A stretch of DNA of 64,000 nucleotides. Origin: Ruminococcus sp. AF46-10NS (lineage in GTDB: Bacteria; Bacillota; Clostridia; Lachnospirales; Lachnospiraceae). This document shows, in pieces, positions 1 through 16,274 of this stretch (position 1 is its first letter; the number at the start of each line of letters is the position of its first letter). The translations under genes were made by a program, and so were the position numbers. Where the stretch lies: positions 38,200 to 102,199 of the forward strand of contig NZ_QRNF01000009.1 of the NCBI RefSeq assembly GCF_003474435.1, written 5' to 3'. Below the pieces are notes generated by a model that made no database searches, had not been told where the DNA came from, and saw only the letters and a list, made by a program, of their open reading frames with translations.

Positions 1-736
1 CTCCGTCGCTGAGAGCTATCTGTCCATCTGCAAGCTCTGCCTTTTTTATGGTCACATCTCCGTTTCCGGATTTCAGCTGCATGTTATCTGTACATTGAAG
101 CTCTTTTACATTCAGATCCCCGTCGGAAAGCTTTGCATCAAATTTTTCGAACTCGCCCTTATCCAGCATCAGATCTCCATTGAGAAGTTCCAGGGTCATT
201 TCTTTACACAAAAGCTGATCGGCAGTAAGATCCCCGTCGGAAAGCTGAAGCTCCGCTTCGGAAAGCTGTGCCTTCTCCGGAATGTAAAGAATAACCGTAT
301 TCAATGCATCTTTCTTTTCTGTCAGATCCGCATGTGTCGAGAATATCCCCAGATCATAGGTTATATAATAGCTTCCACTGCCGCCTGCAGACTCCTCAAG
401 TGTGAGCTCTCCATCCTTATCCTTCCAGGTCAGAGGATTTTTCCTCCCGTTTTTCTCAAGCTTATATTCCATATAATAATGGTCATCATCTGAGGTACGG
501 ATATCCAGATCAAAATTCTCAAAATCCACATTCAGCTTCGTAAAATCATCGATCTGTTCTTTTTTCATTACTGTAAGATTTTTACGACTGGAAGAATTTC
601 CTCCGGATACATACATATGATCTGAAGTATATGTGAAATCTTTTCCCCCTGCAAAATATCCTGCTGTGGAAAGAACAACTCCCGCTGCACAGAGTGCTGT
701 ACCTGTCATCAGCACTGTTTTTGCAATCTTATTCAT
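1..736 (-). CDS. DUF4097-type beta-strand repeat protein, 3' end outside window
   Basis: The gene starts at position 736 and runs off the left edge, so only about 245 N-terminal residues are visible. An N-terminal membrane or signal segment of roughly 20 residues is followed by a repetitive region in which short units around 'LSDGDL', 'LNGDL' and 'KSGNGDVT' recur. That is the pattern of the DUF4097 adhesin-like right-handed beta-strand family. The ATG overlaps the stop of the upstream DUF1700 gene by 8 bases (ATGAATAA), so translation is probably coupled. Together with PadR and DUF1700 this is a familiar Firmicutes three-gene unit thought to respond to envelope conditions. The molecular function of the family is not established. 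Confidence 0.8.
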   Translation of the reverse strand, partial: MNKIAKTVLMTGTALCAAGVVLSTAGYFAGGKDFTYTSDHMYVSGGNSSSRKNLTVMKKEQIDDFTKLNVDFENFDLDIRTSDDDHYYMEYKLEKNGRKNPLTWKDKDGELTLEESAGGSGSYYITYDLGIFSTHADLTEKKDALNTVILYIPEKAQLSEAELQLSDGDLTADQLLCKEMTLELLNGDLMLDKGEFEKFDAKLSDGDLNVKELQCTDNMQLKSGNGDVTIKKAELADGQIALSDG

Positions 737-1442
737 TTTTATGCACCTTCTTTCTTGCAAGTCTGTTAACCAGACGGCCGATTCCCATTGCACACCATTT
801 ACATATATATATGGTAAGTACTCCAACGAGGATTCCCGCACCTGCCATCAGAAATCCACTGCCGACCATCATGCAGGCTGCTGCCAGAGATTTCGCGATC
901 AATGTCACTCCAAAACCTGTAAGCACGATACCTCCGGCTATTGCTGATACACCTGTAACTGCCATGGAAAAGATCACTGCTGCGATGACAATCACCACTG
1001 CTGCCAGTACTGCAAGGCCTGCAAACAGCAGCGCAATGCTCACCGGCGATGCACAGATCACCAGAAATGCGAGAAGAATGATCTTTCCGGGGGAACGCTT
1101 CTTTCCTGCGGATGTACTGTACCCTGTTGTACTCAGGTTTCCTGAATCTGTCCGGCTATGTGCATGGGAGCTCTCTCCGTAATATGAACCTGCTGCCGGC
1201 AAAGCTGCTGTTTTTTCCCCGGTGATGTCCTTACTGTCACCGACACTCTCCTGTAAAAGGTTCAGAAGCAGTTCCCTTGCCGCCTCTTTAGGTTGTCCCA
1301 GTTCTTCCATAACCTGCTGTTCATTCTCAGGTCCAGCCTCATCAAAGTATTCCGAAAAATACTCAATAGCATTGTCATAATCTTCTTTTGGAAGCCGCTT
1401 CAGATATTTCTTCAGCTGCTCCATATACTCTTTTCTTGTCAT
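729..1442 (-). CDS. DUF1700 domain membrane protein
   Basis: The protein is 237 aa from the ATG at 1442 (MTRKEYMEQL). I chose this start because it overlaps the PadR stop in an ATGA arrangement; the frame stays open further upstream without a good start. Residues 1-65 form the helical DUF1700 region (KKYLKRLPKEDYDNAIEYF). A polar linker follows, then three or more hydrophobic segments between about residues 125 and 225, and a basic C-terminus. DUF1700 proteins usually sit between a PadR regulator and a DUF4097 protein, exactly as here, and may act as a membrane partner or anti-regulator. That role is inferred from context. Confidence 0.82.
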   Translation of the reverse strand: MTRKEYMEQLKKYLKRLPKEDYDNAIEYFSEYFDEAGPENEQQVMEELGQPKEAARELLLNLLQESVGDSKDITGEKTAALPAAGSYYGESSHAHSRTDSGNLSTTGYSTSAGKKRSPGKIILLAFLVICASPVSIALLFAGLAVLAAVVIVIAAVIFSMAVTGVSAIAGGIVLTGFGVTLIAKSLAAACMMVGSGFLMAGAGILVGVLTIYICKWCAMGIGRLVNRLARKKVHKNE

Positions 1443-1765
1443 TTTCGAAGTCTCCCTTCCACAATATCGTCTATGGTATCGCGGTATTCTCTCCACTCTT
1501 TCCTCAAATATTCCAGTTGCTTCCGTCCGTCTTCTGTGATGGAATAATATTTACGTTTCCGTCCCTGAAATTCCTCTGAATAAGTTGTCAGATAACCGTC
1601 CGTCTCCAGTCTGCGAAGGATCGGATACAATGTGGATTCTTTGATAGAAGCTACCATCTTCACTGTCTGGCTGATCTCATATCCGTAAGAATCCTGCTGC
1701 TCTACAACAGAAAGGATCAGGCATTCCGTCAGCACTGCAGACACCGGATAATAATACATAGGCAC
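1439..1765 (-). CDS. PadR-family transcriptional regulator
   Basis: This 108-aa protein is a typical short PadR regulator: a winged helix (LTECLILSVVEQQDSYGYEI, then a wing with 'LYPILRRLETDGYL') and a C-terminal dimerisation helix (GRKQLEYLRKEWREY). It heads the PadR-DUF1700-DUF4097 operon and overlaps the next gene by 4 bases. A long imperfect palindrome lies between it and its promoter, so autorepression is likely. The ligand is unknown. Confidence 0.9.
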   Translation of the reverse strand: MPMYYYPVSAVLTECLILSVVEQQDSYGYEISQTVKMVASIKESTLYPILRRLETDGYLTTYSEEFQGRKRKYYSITEDGRKQLEYLRKEWREYRDTIDDIVEGRLRK

Positions 1766-1773
1766 ACCTCTTT

Positions 1774-1817
1774 ATGTAATTATTTATATATAATTTTTAT
1801 ATATAATTATTTTACAT
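1774..1817. promoter_or_regulatory. Probable PadR operator (44-bp imperfect palindrome)
   Basis: The outer arms read ATGTAA (1774-1779) and TTACAT (1812-1817), with an AT-rich, largely symmetric interior centred near 1795. It sits immediately downstream of the operon's -10 element and upstream of the padR start. PadR regulators commonly bind ATGT/ACAT dyads, so this is the natural autoregulatory site. Binding is inferred. Confidence 0.6.
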
Positions 1818-1819
1818 AT

Positions 1820-1847
1820 ATAGTACCACACTTTTTCCTGTTGTCAA
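1820..1847 (-). promoter_or_regulatory. Promoter of the PadR operon
   Basis: On the minus strand a perfect -35 TTGACA (1842-1847) is followed after 16 bases by TACTAT (1820-1825). The 44-bp palindrome begins 3 bases beyond, so a bound repressor would block promoter clearance. Confidence 0.6.
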
Positions 1848-1932
1848 GCACAATTTCGCAATTGCTTTTTCCAGACTCCTTCTTTATAATATTTACAAAT
1901 ACAAAACACACACCCAGAAAGGACATGATCTT

Positions 1933-2937
1933 ATGGAAAAAAAGCCCCATCTGATGGCGATCATCCTGTTTTTGACGGGTCTTATCTGTATTGGATTACT
2001 TTTTGGCATCAGCTATAAAACTTACCAGAAGATCGATGCCGTTGACCAGAAGATGGCATCAGTGATCAAGCCTGTTAAGCAGAAGCAGAAAGCCCTGAAG
2101 GAAGATATTGAACTTTATACAGCGAAGATCGAGAAGAAACAGGCAGCCGACAAATATCTGCAGCAGCGTGCACAGACAGAAAAAGCTGTCAAAAACAATA
2201 CCGGAGAGCATGAACATGCCCCTGAAGCAGAGAACACTCAAGACACTGCCAAACCTTCTGTTTTCAGCCAGGTTGACGGAGAAAGTGCTGACAACACTTC
2301 TTCCAATGGTCATATTGTAGGTATTGATCCAGGACACCAGAGTGAAAACATTGACATGAGTGCCACAGAGCCCAACGGGCCTGGTTCTTCCACTATGAAA
2401 GCAAAAGCTTCCACAGGGACCAGCGGTTCCTTCAGCGGCCTCCCTGAATATCAGCTGAATCTTAATGTTTCCCTTCTTCTCAGGGATATTCTGGAACAAC
2501 GTGGTTATCAGGTTGTTATGACAAGAACAGATAATGATACTGCGATCAGCAATAAAGAACGTGCAGAGCTGGTAGCATCCAAGGGCGCAGAAATCTGCGT
2601 GAGGATCCATGCCAACGGTGATGATTCTTCCGGTGTTTCCGGCGCACTGACTATGTGCCCATCCCAGCAGAACCCTTATGTTTCCAGTCTTTATGACAGT
2701 TCCAACCGACTTTCCCGGTGCATTATTGATTCCTACTGTGCAGCTACCGGTTTTCAGAACCGTGGCATTATCTACACAGACAGCATGACTGGGATCAACT
2801 GGAGCACCATACCGGTTACGATCGTGGAAATGGGATTTATGACCAATCAGAATGATGACCTTAAGATGGCTGATTCCGCATTCCAACAGACAATGGCTGA
2901 AGGAATTGCCAATGGAATTGACGCTTATTTTCAATAA
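1933..2937 (+). CDS. N-acetylmuramoyl-L-alanine amidase (Amidase_3), membrane anchored
   Basis: This 334-aa protein should cleave the amide bond between muramic acid and the stem peptide of peptidoglycan outside the membrane. An N-terminal membrane segment (about residues 8-28) is followed by a coiled-coil, Lys/Glu-rich stalk (30-90), a polar linker, and a catalytic domain from residue 127. Zinc ligands and catalytic residues of the family are visible: H135 in 'IDPGH', E172 in 'PEYQL', H226 in 'RIHANG', and E299 in 'VEMGFMTN'. The start has an upstream GAAAGGA ribosome site. The next gene follows after 18 bases and also encodes an anchored cell-wall-type enzyme, so the two are probably co-transcribed. 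Confidence 0.92.
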   Translation: MEKKPHLMAIILFLTGLICIGLLFGISYKTYQKIDAVDQKMASVIKPVKQKQKALKEDIELYTAKIEKKQAADKYLQQRAQTEKAVKNNTGEHEHAPEAENTQDTAKPSVFSQVDGESADNTSSNGHIVGIDPGHQSENIDMSATEPNGPGSSTMKAKASTGTSGSFSGLPEYQLNLNVSLLLRDILEQRGYQVVMTRTDNDTAISNKERAELVASKGAEICVRIHANGDDSSGVSGALTMCPSQQNPYVSSLYDSSNRLSRCIIDSYCAATGFQNRGIIYTDSMTGINWSTIPVTIVEMGFMTNQNDDLKMADSAFQQTMAEGIANGIDAYFQ

Positions 2938-2955
2938 AAAGGAGTTTACTTATAT

Positions 2956-4113
2956 ATGAAAAAAAATACATTTCTGTATATTGTGATCGCAGTGCTTGTG
3001 ATCGCACTGGCAGGTCTCGGTGCACTGAATGTCCGTTCTCTGGACAAACTTGCATCGCTTCAGATCAAAGTAAATAAACTGCAGAAAAATGTTCAGGAAG
3101 TTTCCGATTCTGCTGCTGAATTAAGCCGCAAAGCTGATCAGCTGGATGTACTTTATCCGGATGACCCGACTGTTGCAAGTGCCGCTGCAAATGCCCAGAC
3201 TGATTCCCAGACTTCCTCCGATGCTTCTGATTCTGACACACAGAATTCCGCTGATTCTAATTCACAAGATTCCGCTTCAGCAGACAATAAAGACAGCTCA
3301 TCCGCAGCTCAGGAAGAAGGCACTCTTTCCCCTTCCAGGGGAAGCAGCACTTTTACAGATAATTCTGATTCCAGCATGGATAACGTGCTGAACCAGGTAC
3401 AGTCTCTTCTGCCAACAGACAACGGGACCTGGTCTGTATACGTATGCAACCTTGCAAAAAATACCGAAGGTGCCATCAATGACCAACAGATGCAGGCAGC
3501 CAGCCTGATCAAGCTCTATATCATGGGTGCTGTATATGAAGACTATGACAAGCTTTCTGCCTCATACGGAAAAGACAGTCTGGATAACAATCTGAACTCC
3601 ATGATCACAGTCAGTGACAACGATGCAGCCAATACCCTTGTAAATTATCTGGGAAGCGGCGATGATGCAGCCGGAATGGCCCGTGTCAATAAATTCTGCC
3701 AGGATCATGGATACACCAGTACTTCCATGGGCCGTCTCCTTCTTGCAGACAACTCCAATGGAGATAATTATACTTCTGTCAAAGACTGCGGAAAATTCCT
3801 CAAGACCATTTATCAGCAGGATAAGAGCACTTCCACTGAGGATACCCTTGCAGGTGCAGAATACATGTACCATCTTCTCAAAATGCAGACAAGACAGAAC
3901 AAGATTCCTGCACAGATGCCTGATGGCGTAAAGGTTGCCAATAAGACCGGCGAGCTTGACACAGTAGAGAATGACACTGGTATTATCTACGACACAGCCA
4001 AGGGAATTGATCTGGTTATCTGCTTTATGTCACAGGATCTTAAAGATACCTCTGCTGCACAGAGTACCATTGCCGAGGACAGCCGCGCGATCTACGGTTA
4101 CTATAACGAATAA
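2956..4113 (+). CDS. Class A beta-lactamase-like serine hydrolase, membrane anchored
   Basis: The 385-aa product has an N-terminal membrane anchor (residues 5-25), a short coiled coil, a long Ser/Asp/Ala-rich linker (about 75-130) and a penicillin-recognising serine hydrolase domain. The three family motifs are present and correctly ordered: S183-x-x-K186 (SLIK), S220-D-N222, and K330-T-G332. Length, anchor and linker suggest a surface-attached enzyme rather than a classic secreted beta-lactamase. It lies directly behind the amidase with a GGAG ribosome site and probably acts in cell-wall metabolism. Hydrolysis of beta-lactam drugs cannot be inferred from sequence alone. Confidence 0.85.
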   Translation: MKKNTFLYIVIAVLVIALAGLGALNVRSLDKLASLQIKVNKLQKNVQEVSDSAAELSRKADQLDVLYPDDPTVASAAANAQTDSQTSSDASDSDTQNSADSNSQDSASADNKDSSSAAQEEGTLSPSRGSSTFTDNSDSSMDNVLNQVQSLLPTDNGTWSVYVCNLAKNTEGAINDQQMQAASLIKLYIMGAVYEDYDKLSASYGKDSLDNNLNSMITVSDNDAANTLVNYLGSGDDAAGMARVNKFCQDHGYTSTSMGRLLLADNSNGDNYTSVKDCGKFLKTIYQQDKSTSTEDTLAGAEYMYHLLKMQTRQNKIPAQMPDGVKVANKTGELDTVENDTGIIYDTAKGIDLVICFMSQDLKDTSAAQSTIAEDSRAIYGYYNE

Positions 4114-4127
4114 AAAATATTTCCCAT

Positions 4128-4185
4128 AAAAAAATGATACGCCATTCAGGGTTCATGCAGAACCTTCATGACGTATCATTTTTTT
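4128..4185. terminator. Bidirectional intrinsic terminator
   Basis: A hairpin with arms around AAATGATACG and CGTATCATTT is flanked by A- and T-runs on both sides. It separates the convergent beta-lactamase-like gene (+) and the unknown gene ending at 4184 (-), and can serve both. Confidence 0.85.
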
Positions 4186-5412
4186 AATTCTTCTCTTCTC
4201 CCTCTTCGTAGGACATCTCCCAGATTTCAGAGAACACTGCCAGCGGACAGTCCGTAAGCAGACACATGAGAATAAAACATTCATATGGATTTACTATGTA
4301 AATTTCACCCATTTCACAGCGGGCCAGAATCTCCTGGATCTCCTCCAGGAAATGGCGGTATCTGGTATATGGATCATCATCTGCCATCTCCTGCGAGATC
4401 ACAAAAAACTCCAGCGTGATCAGATCAAAACGTTCCACAGGAAATTTATGATTTAGGATATTGTTGATTCTCTGGCGGCTGAAACGCTTCTGACTGAAAT
4501 GTTTTGCCAGAATGGAAGCTGACATTTTCTTCAGATTGCCCATCTTATTGATCGGGATTCCACTGCAGATAACCTTCTCAAGATCTGAAGCGTTTATGTT
4601 CTCTGGCTTCCAGATCTTTTTGCCCCCATTCTCTTCTTCATCTTTCTGATACATCGCTGCAATGATCTTCTTTGCACGCTCCAGGAGAACCATAAATTCC
4701 CGGAACGCCTGGCTCTTCTCAGACATGGGATCATCACATCTGCCTTTCAGAAACGCCAGATATTCCAGAAGCTTCTCTTCACTGTCCAGACAAAGACCTG
4801 TGCCGTAAACAACTTCACCGGCCTTTTTTTCCACAGGGGCAAGGTGGTTCTTGTATATTTCCTTGTATTCCTCGGCTTTATAATAGCCAGATGGTTCTTG
4901 TAGCAGTACCAGTAGATCACTTCTTCAGGATTGTGGAAATCAAAATCCTGCTCACGGAGAACTCTTGTGAGGAAATCCGACACATCCTCCGTGCTCATTC
5001 GAAGCCCAAATCCCAGCAGAAAAACTGTTTCACGCTTCACAGAAGCCTGAGTCAGCCAGTTATTTACCAGTGAACTCAGCTTGGCTGATGTGGGAGACAT
5101 GGATTTCGGGGTGTAAGTCTCCTTGAAAGATTCCACCACGATCTCCTTATAAACCTCCTGGGGTACCTGAGAAAAAGGCTCCTCAAGTTCTGCCCTCTCA
5201 TAAACATATCTCTTCAGATAATCACCGAAAGATACAAGCTCCATTTCTTTGTAAAGATAATGAAAAATAACGTCAGCATCTTCATCCTCAAAGGAATCCA
5301 GACTGACAATCTGACGGAATTTCTGCGCCGCCTTTTTGGTAAATTCAAAGTCCTTCACAGAATCGAAGGCAACTGTCTGTTCAAAATCAAGATCCTGCAT
5401 TCGATTTCTCAT
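4184..5412 (-). CDS. Unknown protein linked to kinase and PP2C, frameshifted near 4880
   Basis: Two overlapping reading frames (4747-5412 and 4184-4834) are best read as one gene of about 409 aa with one base missing near 4876-4886. Across that point the sequence continues naturally from 'YWYCYKNHLAI' to 'AEEYKEIYKNHLAP'. I recognise no domain. The N-terminal half is helical and acidic. The C-terminal half carries a helix-turn-helix-like stretch (FSRQRINNILNHKF) and no signal peptide. It is the third gene of a kinase-phosphatase-unknown operon, 57 bases after the PP2C gene, so it may be a phosphorylation target or effector. That is inference from position only. Confidence 0.6.
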
Positions 5413-5469
5413 CTTAAATTCTCCTTATCCCTTTTATTACTCCCCGGCAGAACTGCCAGGCCGGTATCG

Positions 5470-6285
5470 TTACCGCCCGGTGCTATGCCGCTCTGCCCAT
5501 CTTTTGAGAGGATTTTTTTCTTCGTAGCCACTGATCTGCGCCAGAACCATTGTCACATTATCCCGGCCGCCTTTTTCCAGAGCTTCTCCAAGAAGTTCTT
5601 CCACCTTCTCTTCTGCTGTGGAATTTTTAGTCAGAACTGCCTGGATCTCCTCATCAGAAAGCATATCTGTCACTCCGTCTGAGCAGATGAGATAACTGCT
5701 TCCATCCTGATAACCGATCTCCACGACAGAAGGCTCCAGTGCCATATTCTCCTCCTGGAAACCCAGATATTGTGTCAGAGGTGCTTTTCCCAGCATCTTT
5801 CCGCCAATCACATGATCTGTGGAAATCTGCTGAAGTTTTCCCTGAAAATGGCGGTAAATACGGCTGTCCCCCAGGTTGCAGGCATAGATCGCCTTTTCGC
5901 TGAAAGACAGAAGTGCCATTGTCGTTCCCATGCTGTTGATGCAGTTATCTCTGCTGTAACGGCATACTGCTTCATTCATATTTTCACAGGCCCCTGTAAG
6001 AAAATCCACGGGTTCCTTTCTGAGACTCTTGCGGTTTTCTTCATAAAAACCGCCCAGTGCTTCTGCTGCAACGGAAGCTGCCATCTCGCCGCAGCTCTCC
6101 CCTCCCATACCATCAAAGACAGCCAGTACAGGAAGCTGCCAGTGCTGTGTATGACCTGCCAGGATGCCATCAACTCCCTGGTTGTTCACCGGCAGACGCA
6201 CACCGCAGCACCAGAAATTATCCTCATTATTAGCCCTCACTTTTCCAGTGTGGCATGTATATGCATAATCAATCTGATAGGCCAT
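5470..6285 (-). CDS. PP2C-family serine/threonine phosphatase
   Basis: This 271-aa cytoplasmic protein has the full metal-dependent phosphatase (PP2C) signature: 'NNEDNF' near residue 20, 'VFDGMGGES' (D58, G59), 'LGDSRIYR' near 137, 'SDGVTDML' near 205 and 'GGRDNVTMVL' near 245. It should remove phosphates from Ser/Thr residues using two Mn or Mg ions. The kinase gene ends 33 bases upstream on the same strand, a classic kinase/phosphatase pair, so it most likely reverses that kinase. Confidence 0.93.
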   Translation of the reverse strand: MAYQIDYAYTCHTGKVRANNEDNFWCCGVRLPVNNQGVDGILAGHTQHWQLPVLAVFDGMGGESCGEMAASVAAEALGGFYEENRKSLRKEPVDFLTGACENMNEAVCRYSRDNCINSMGTTMALLSFSEKAIYACNLGDSRIYRHFQGKLQQISTDHVIGGKMLGKAPLTQYLGFQEENMALEPSVVEIGYQDGSSYLICSDGVTDMLSDEEIQAVLTKNSTAEEKVEELLGEALEKGGRDNVTMVLAQISGYEEKNPLKRWAERHSTGR

Positions 6286-6317
6286 TCTTTTTCCTTTCGT
6301 AAAAACCCTTTCAACAA

Positions 6318-8374
6318 CTACTGCTTCAGCTCCACAACGGAATTGCTCCAGTATTTGTCTCCCAATTCTACATATTCGTCATTGCCACTTTCTTTATCAT
6401 GGACTTTTCCATCTTTATCGATCCAGCGTATCAGAAGACCGTCCTGATAATAGAAATACTGCTTCTCATCACCGTTCCATATATAAGTATAAAACATCTG
6501 CTCGCCCCAGTAAAAATATTCCTCGTAAACACCATCTGCGGACTGATCCGGGTAAACAAGCACTTTGGCAATCTCTCCTGACGGATTATAAAAGCGCAGG
6601 CGTTCCCCCTCTGTGCCTCGCGTTTATAAGTGTCCAGAGCATTCTCTATCGTAGTTGCATGCTCACGGATCGTCTCCATTGCCTGGGCAAAATCCTCATC
6701 AGAACTGTCCGTTGTTCCGAAATTGCTATCGTTCAGTGCATCGGAGTCATCAGTGTTTGTGTATGTATGATCTCCGCTGTCTGCCGGTTTCAGAACAAAC
6801 CGCACTGTAAGAATTCCACCAATCAGAACAATTACTACAGTCGCTGCTGCGATCACTTTAAAAAGAACTTTTCTTTTCTTTCTGTCAGAAATATTTTCTG
6901 TACTTTCTGATACAGGATCTCTCCACTCCCGCAGATCCTGGTCACGATCGTTCTCCAGGTCTGCCATTGTGGTAACTTTTGGCTGCACAGCTCCTGTTCT
7001 TCTTACACCGGAATTCTGCTGCGAACGCCTGGTCTGCGAAATATTGCTTCCGCTTCCTGGCATTGTTCTTTCCGGAACAGGTTTTGGTGCTCCCTGATAT
7101 GGACTTCTGGATGAATTCGGTGCTATATTCTGCGTTGATCCGGAAAACAAATTCTGTGCCGCTCCCTGCATCTGATTTTGTACTGCTCCGCGGGCTGCAT
7201 TTTGCGCAGCACCCTGAGACTTATTCTGACCTGCCATTCCTGTTGATGGATTGTCCTGCTGCCCAGACGTAGCAGCTTTAGATTTCTGTATGTAATTTCG
7301 CCGTGCTTCGCGGACAGCTTCTGTGTTTATCTGACTTGTCCTGGCCAGCTGATTAACAGCCCCTTCCTGAAGGAATCTGGGCATTGACTCCGGAACATAC
7401 CGCTCTTCCGCTTCTTTATGAACTGGCTGCGTTTTTCGTTCTGGTTTCTCTTGTAGTCTTGTTCCACACTGGATCGATTCCAGTGCTTCCCTCAGCTCAT
7501 GGGGTGTCTGGTAACGCTCTCCGGGATCATAGGCACAGGCTTTCAGGATAACCTCGCCAAAAGCATCTCCCGCATCTGCAGGCTCCGGAGGTTTTTCCCC
7601 GGACATTCTTCTCGTCAGGGCATTCTCCTTATCCCGGTATGTGATCAGCTGTTTCTCCAGATTAAGAAACGGCAGCCTGTTATGGTTCATCAGTTTATAA
7701 AGCACCAGTCCAAGTGCGTAGATATCCACTCTGTTATCGTACTTTTCTCCCCTGTACATCTCCGGTGCCATATAAGAATAAGTTCCCTTCTTGGAGAGGG
7801 TACTCATCGTTTTTTCCAGTTCACGGGCGATTCCAAAATCACCCAGTTTGAAATCCCCGAACCTGGATACAAAAATATTCTCAGGTTTGATATCTCTGTG
7901 AATGATGTGAAGCTGTCCGCAGTATTCCAGTGCTTTGCAAAGATCCATGCCCAGCTTCATCACTTCTTTTTCTGTGAGATTTTTTCCCGCATAATATTCC
8001 ATAAAGCTTGTGAGATATTCCATGCGGATAAAAATATCCCATCCGATCTCATCCAGGTATTCCATAACCTTGTAATCTTCAACAGATACAATGTGGGAAT
8101 TCCCCCGGAAATACTCCATGGTGCTTACTTCCTGAATGCACTCCTCCACCAGATTTTCGAAATAATCGCGAACGGATTTCTCATCACCGGATTCTGAGCG
8201 CACACTATCCAGCTCCCCTTTACTGGCGGGGATTGTGATTATCTTAATTGCCGAGTAAAAAGAACGTCCCTTCTCTGTTCTCTGAGCTTTGTATACTCTT
8301 CCAAAAGATCCTTCCCCGATCTTGCTTATGATCTTCCATTCAGGCCACGGGGAAATTGGCAGTTCCTTGTCCAT
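6318..8374 (-). CDS. Membrane serine/threonine protein kinase (PknB-like), frameshifted near 6612
   Basis: The gene reads as one 685-residue kinase if a base missing at about 6604-6614 is restored. The frame then passes from 'DTYKREA' to 'GERLRFYNPSGEIAKVLVY'. The kinase domain spans about residues 13-290: glycine loop 'IGEGSFGRVY', lysine K44, catalytic 'HRDIKPEN' with D161, 'DFG' at 179-181 and the 'MAPEMYRGE' substrate-binding segment. A Gln/Asn/Pro-rich linker (330-480) leads to one membrane helix (VLFKVIAAATVVIVLIGGIL) and an extracytoplasmic C-terminal domain of about 130 residues without PASTA repeats. It is followed by PP2C and an unknown protein. The gene begins about 100 bases after rpoC. 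Confidence 0.85.
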
Positions 8375-8420
8375 CGCAATCCCTCCTCTCTCAGAATATT
8401 GAATGCTCCCTATATACAGA

Positions 8421-8450
8421 AATCTCCCTCCGGAATTCCGGGGGGAGATT
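8421..8450 (-). terminator. Possible rpoC terminator hairpin
   Basis: An 11-bp stem (AATCTCCCTCC with GGGGGGAGATT) encloses GGAATTCC just after the rpoC stop. No strong U-tract follows, so partial readthrough into the kinase operon is possible. Confidence 0.4.
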
Positions 8451-8476
8451 ATGTTTATATTAGCAAGGTATCCGAC

Positions 8477-16048
<7,572 letters not shown>

Positions 16049-16140
16049 TGACGTTTCACCCCTGTTTTTTTATTATTTATTACAACATGATCCCGCCTGG
16101 CTTTTAGGCAGGCATATCTAGCCATAATATAGCATCCTCC

Positions 16141-16169
16141 ACTTTAACATAAGAAAAAAAGCGTGTCAA
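16141..16169 (-). promoter_or_regulatory. rpoBC promoter
   Basis: The minus strand shows TTGACA (16164-16169), a 17-base spacer and TAAAGT (16141-16146), about 95 bases before the rpoB start. It explains how rpoBC is expressed although separated from the rplJL unit. Confidence 0.65.
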
Positions 16170-16202
16170 GCACTTTTTTTGATTTTTTTACATTTTTCAA
16201 AA

Positions 16203-16259
16203 AAAAGATTCTGTTCCTTCTATACATACGATGTATGGATATCCGGAACAGAATCTTTT
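16203..16259. terminator. Terminator after the beta-helix gene
   Basis: Arms AAAAGATTCTGTTCC and GGAACAGAATCTTTT enclose an inner hairpin (TACATACGATGTA). A T-run follows in the minus-strand direction, right after the stop of the gene ending at 16275. Confidence 0.85.
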
Positions 16260-16274
16260 ATTTATCACACATAC

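Noticed and set aside
2956..4113. Antibiotic-resistance beta-lactamase
   Set aside because: The motifs fit the superfamily, but the anchor, long linker and amidase neighbour suggest a cell-wall role; resistance cannot be claimed.
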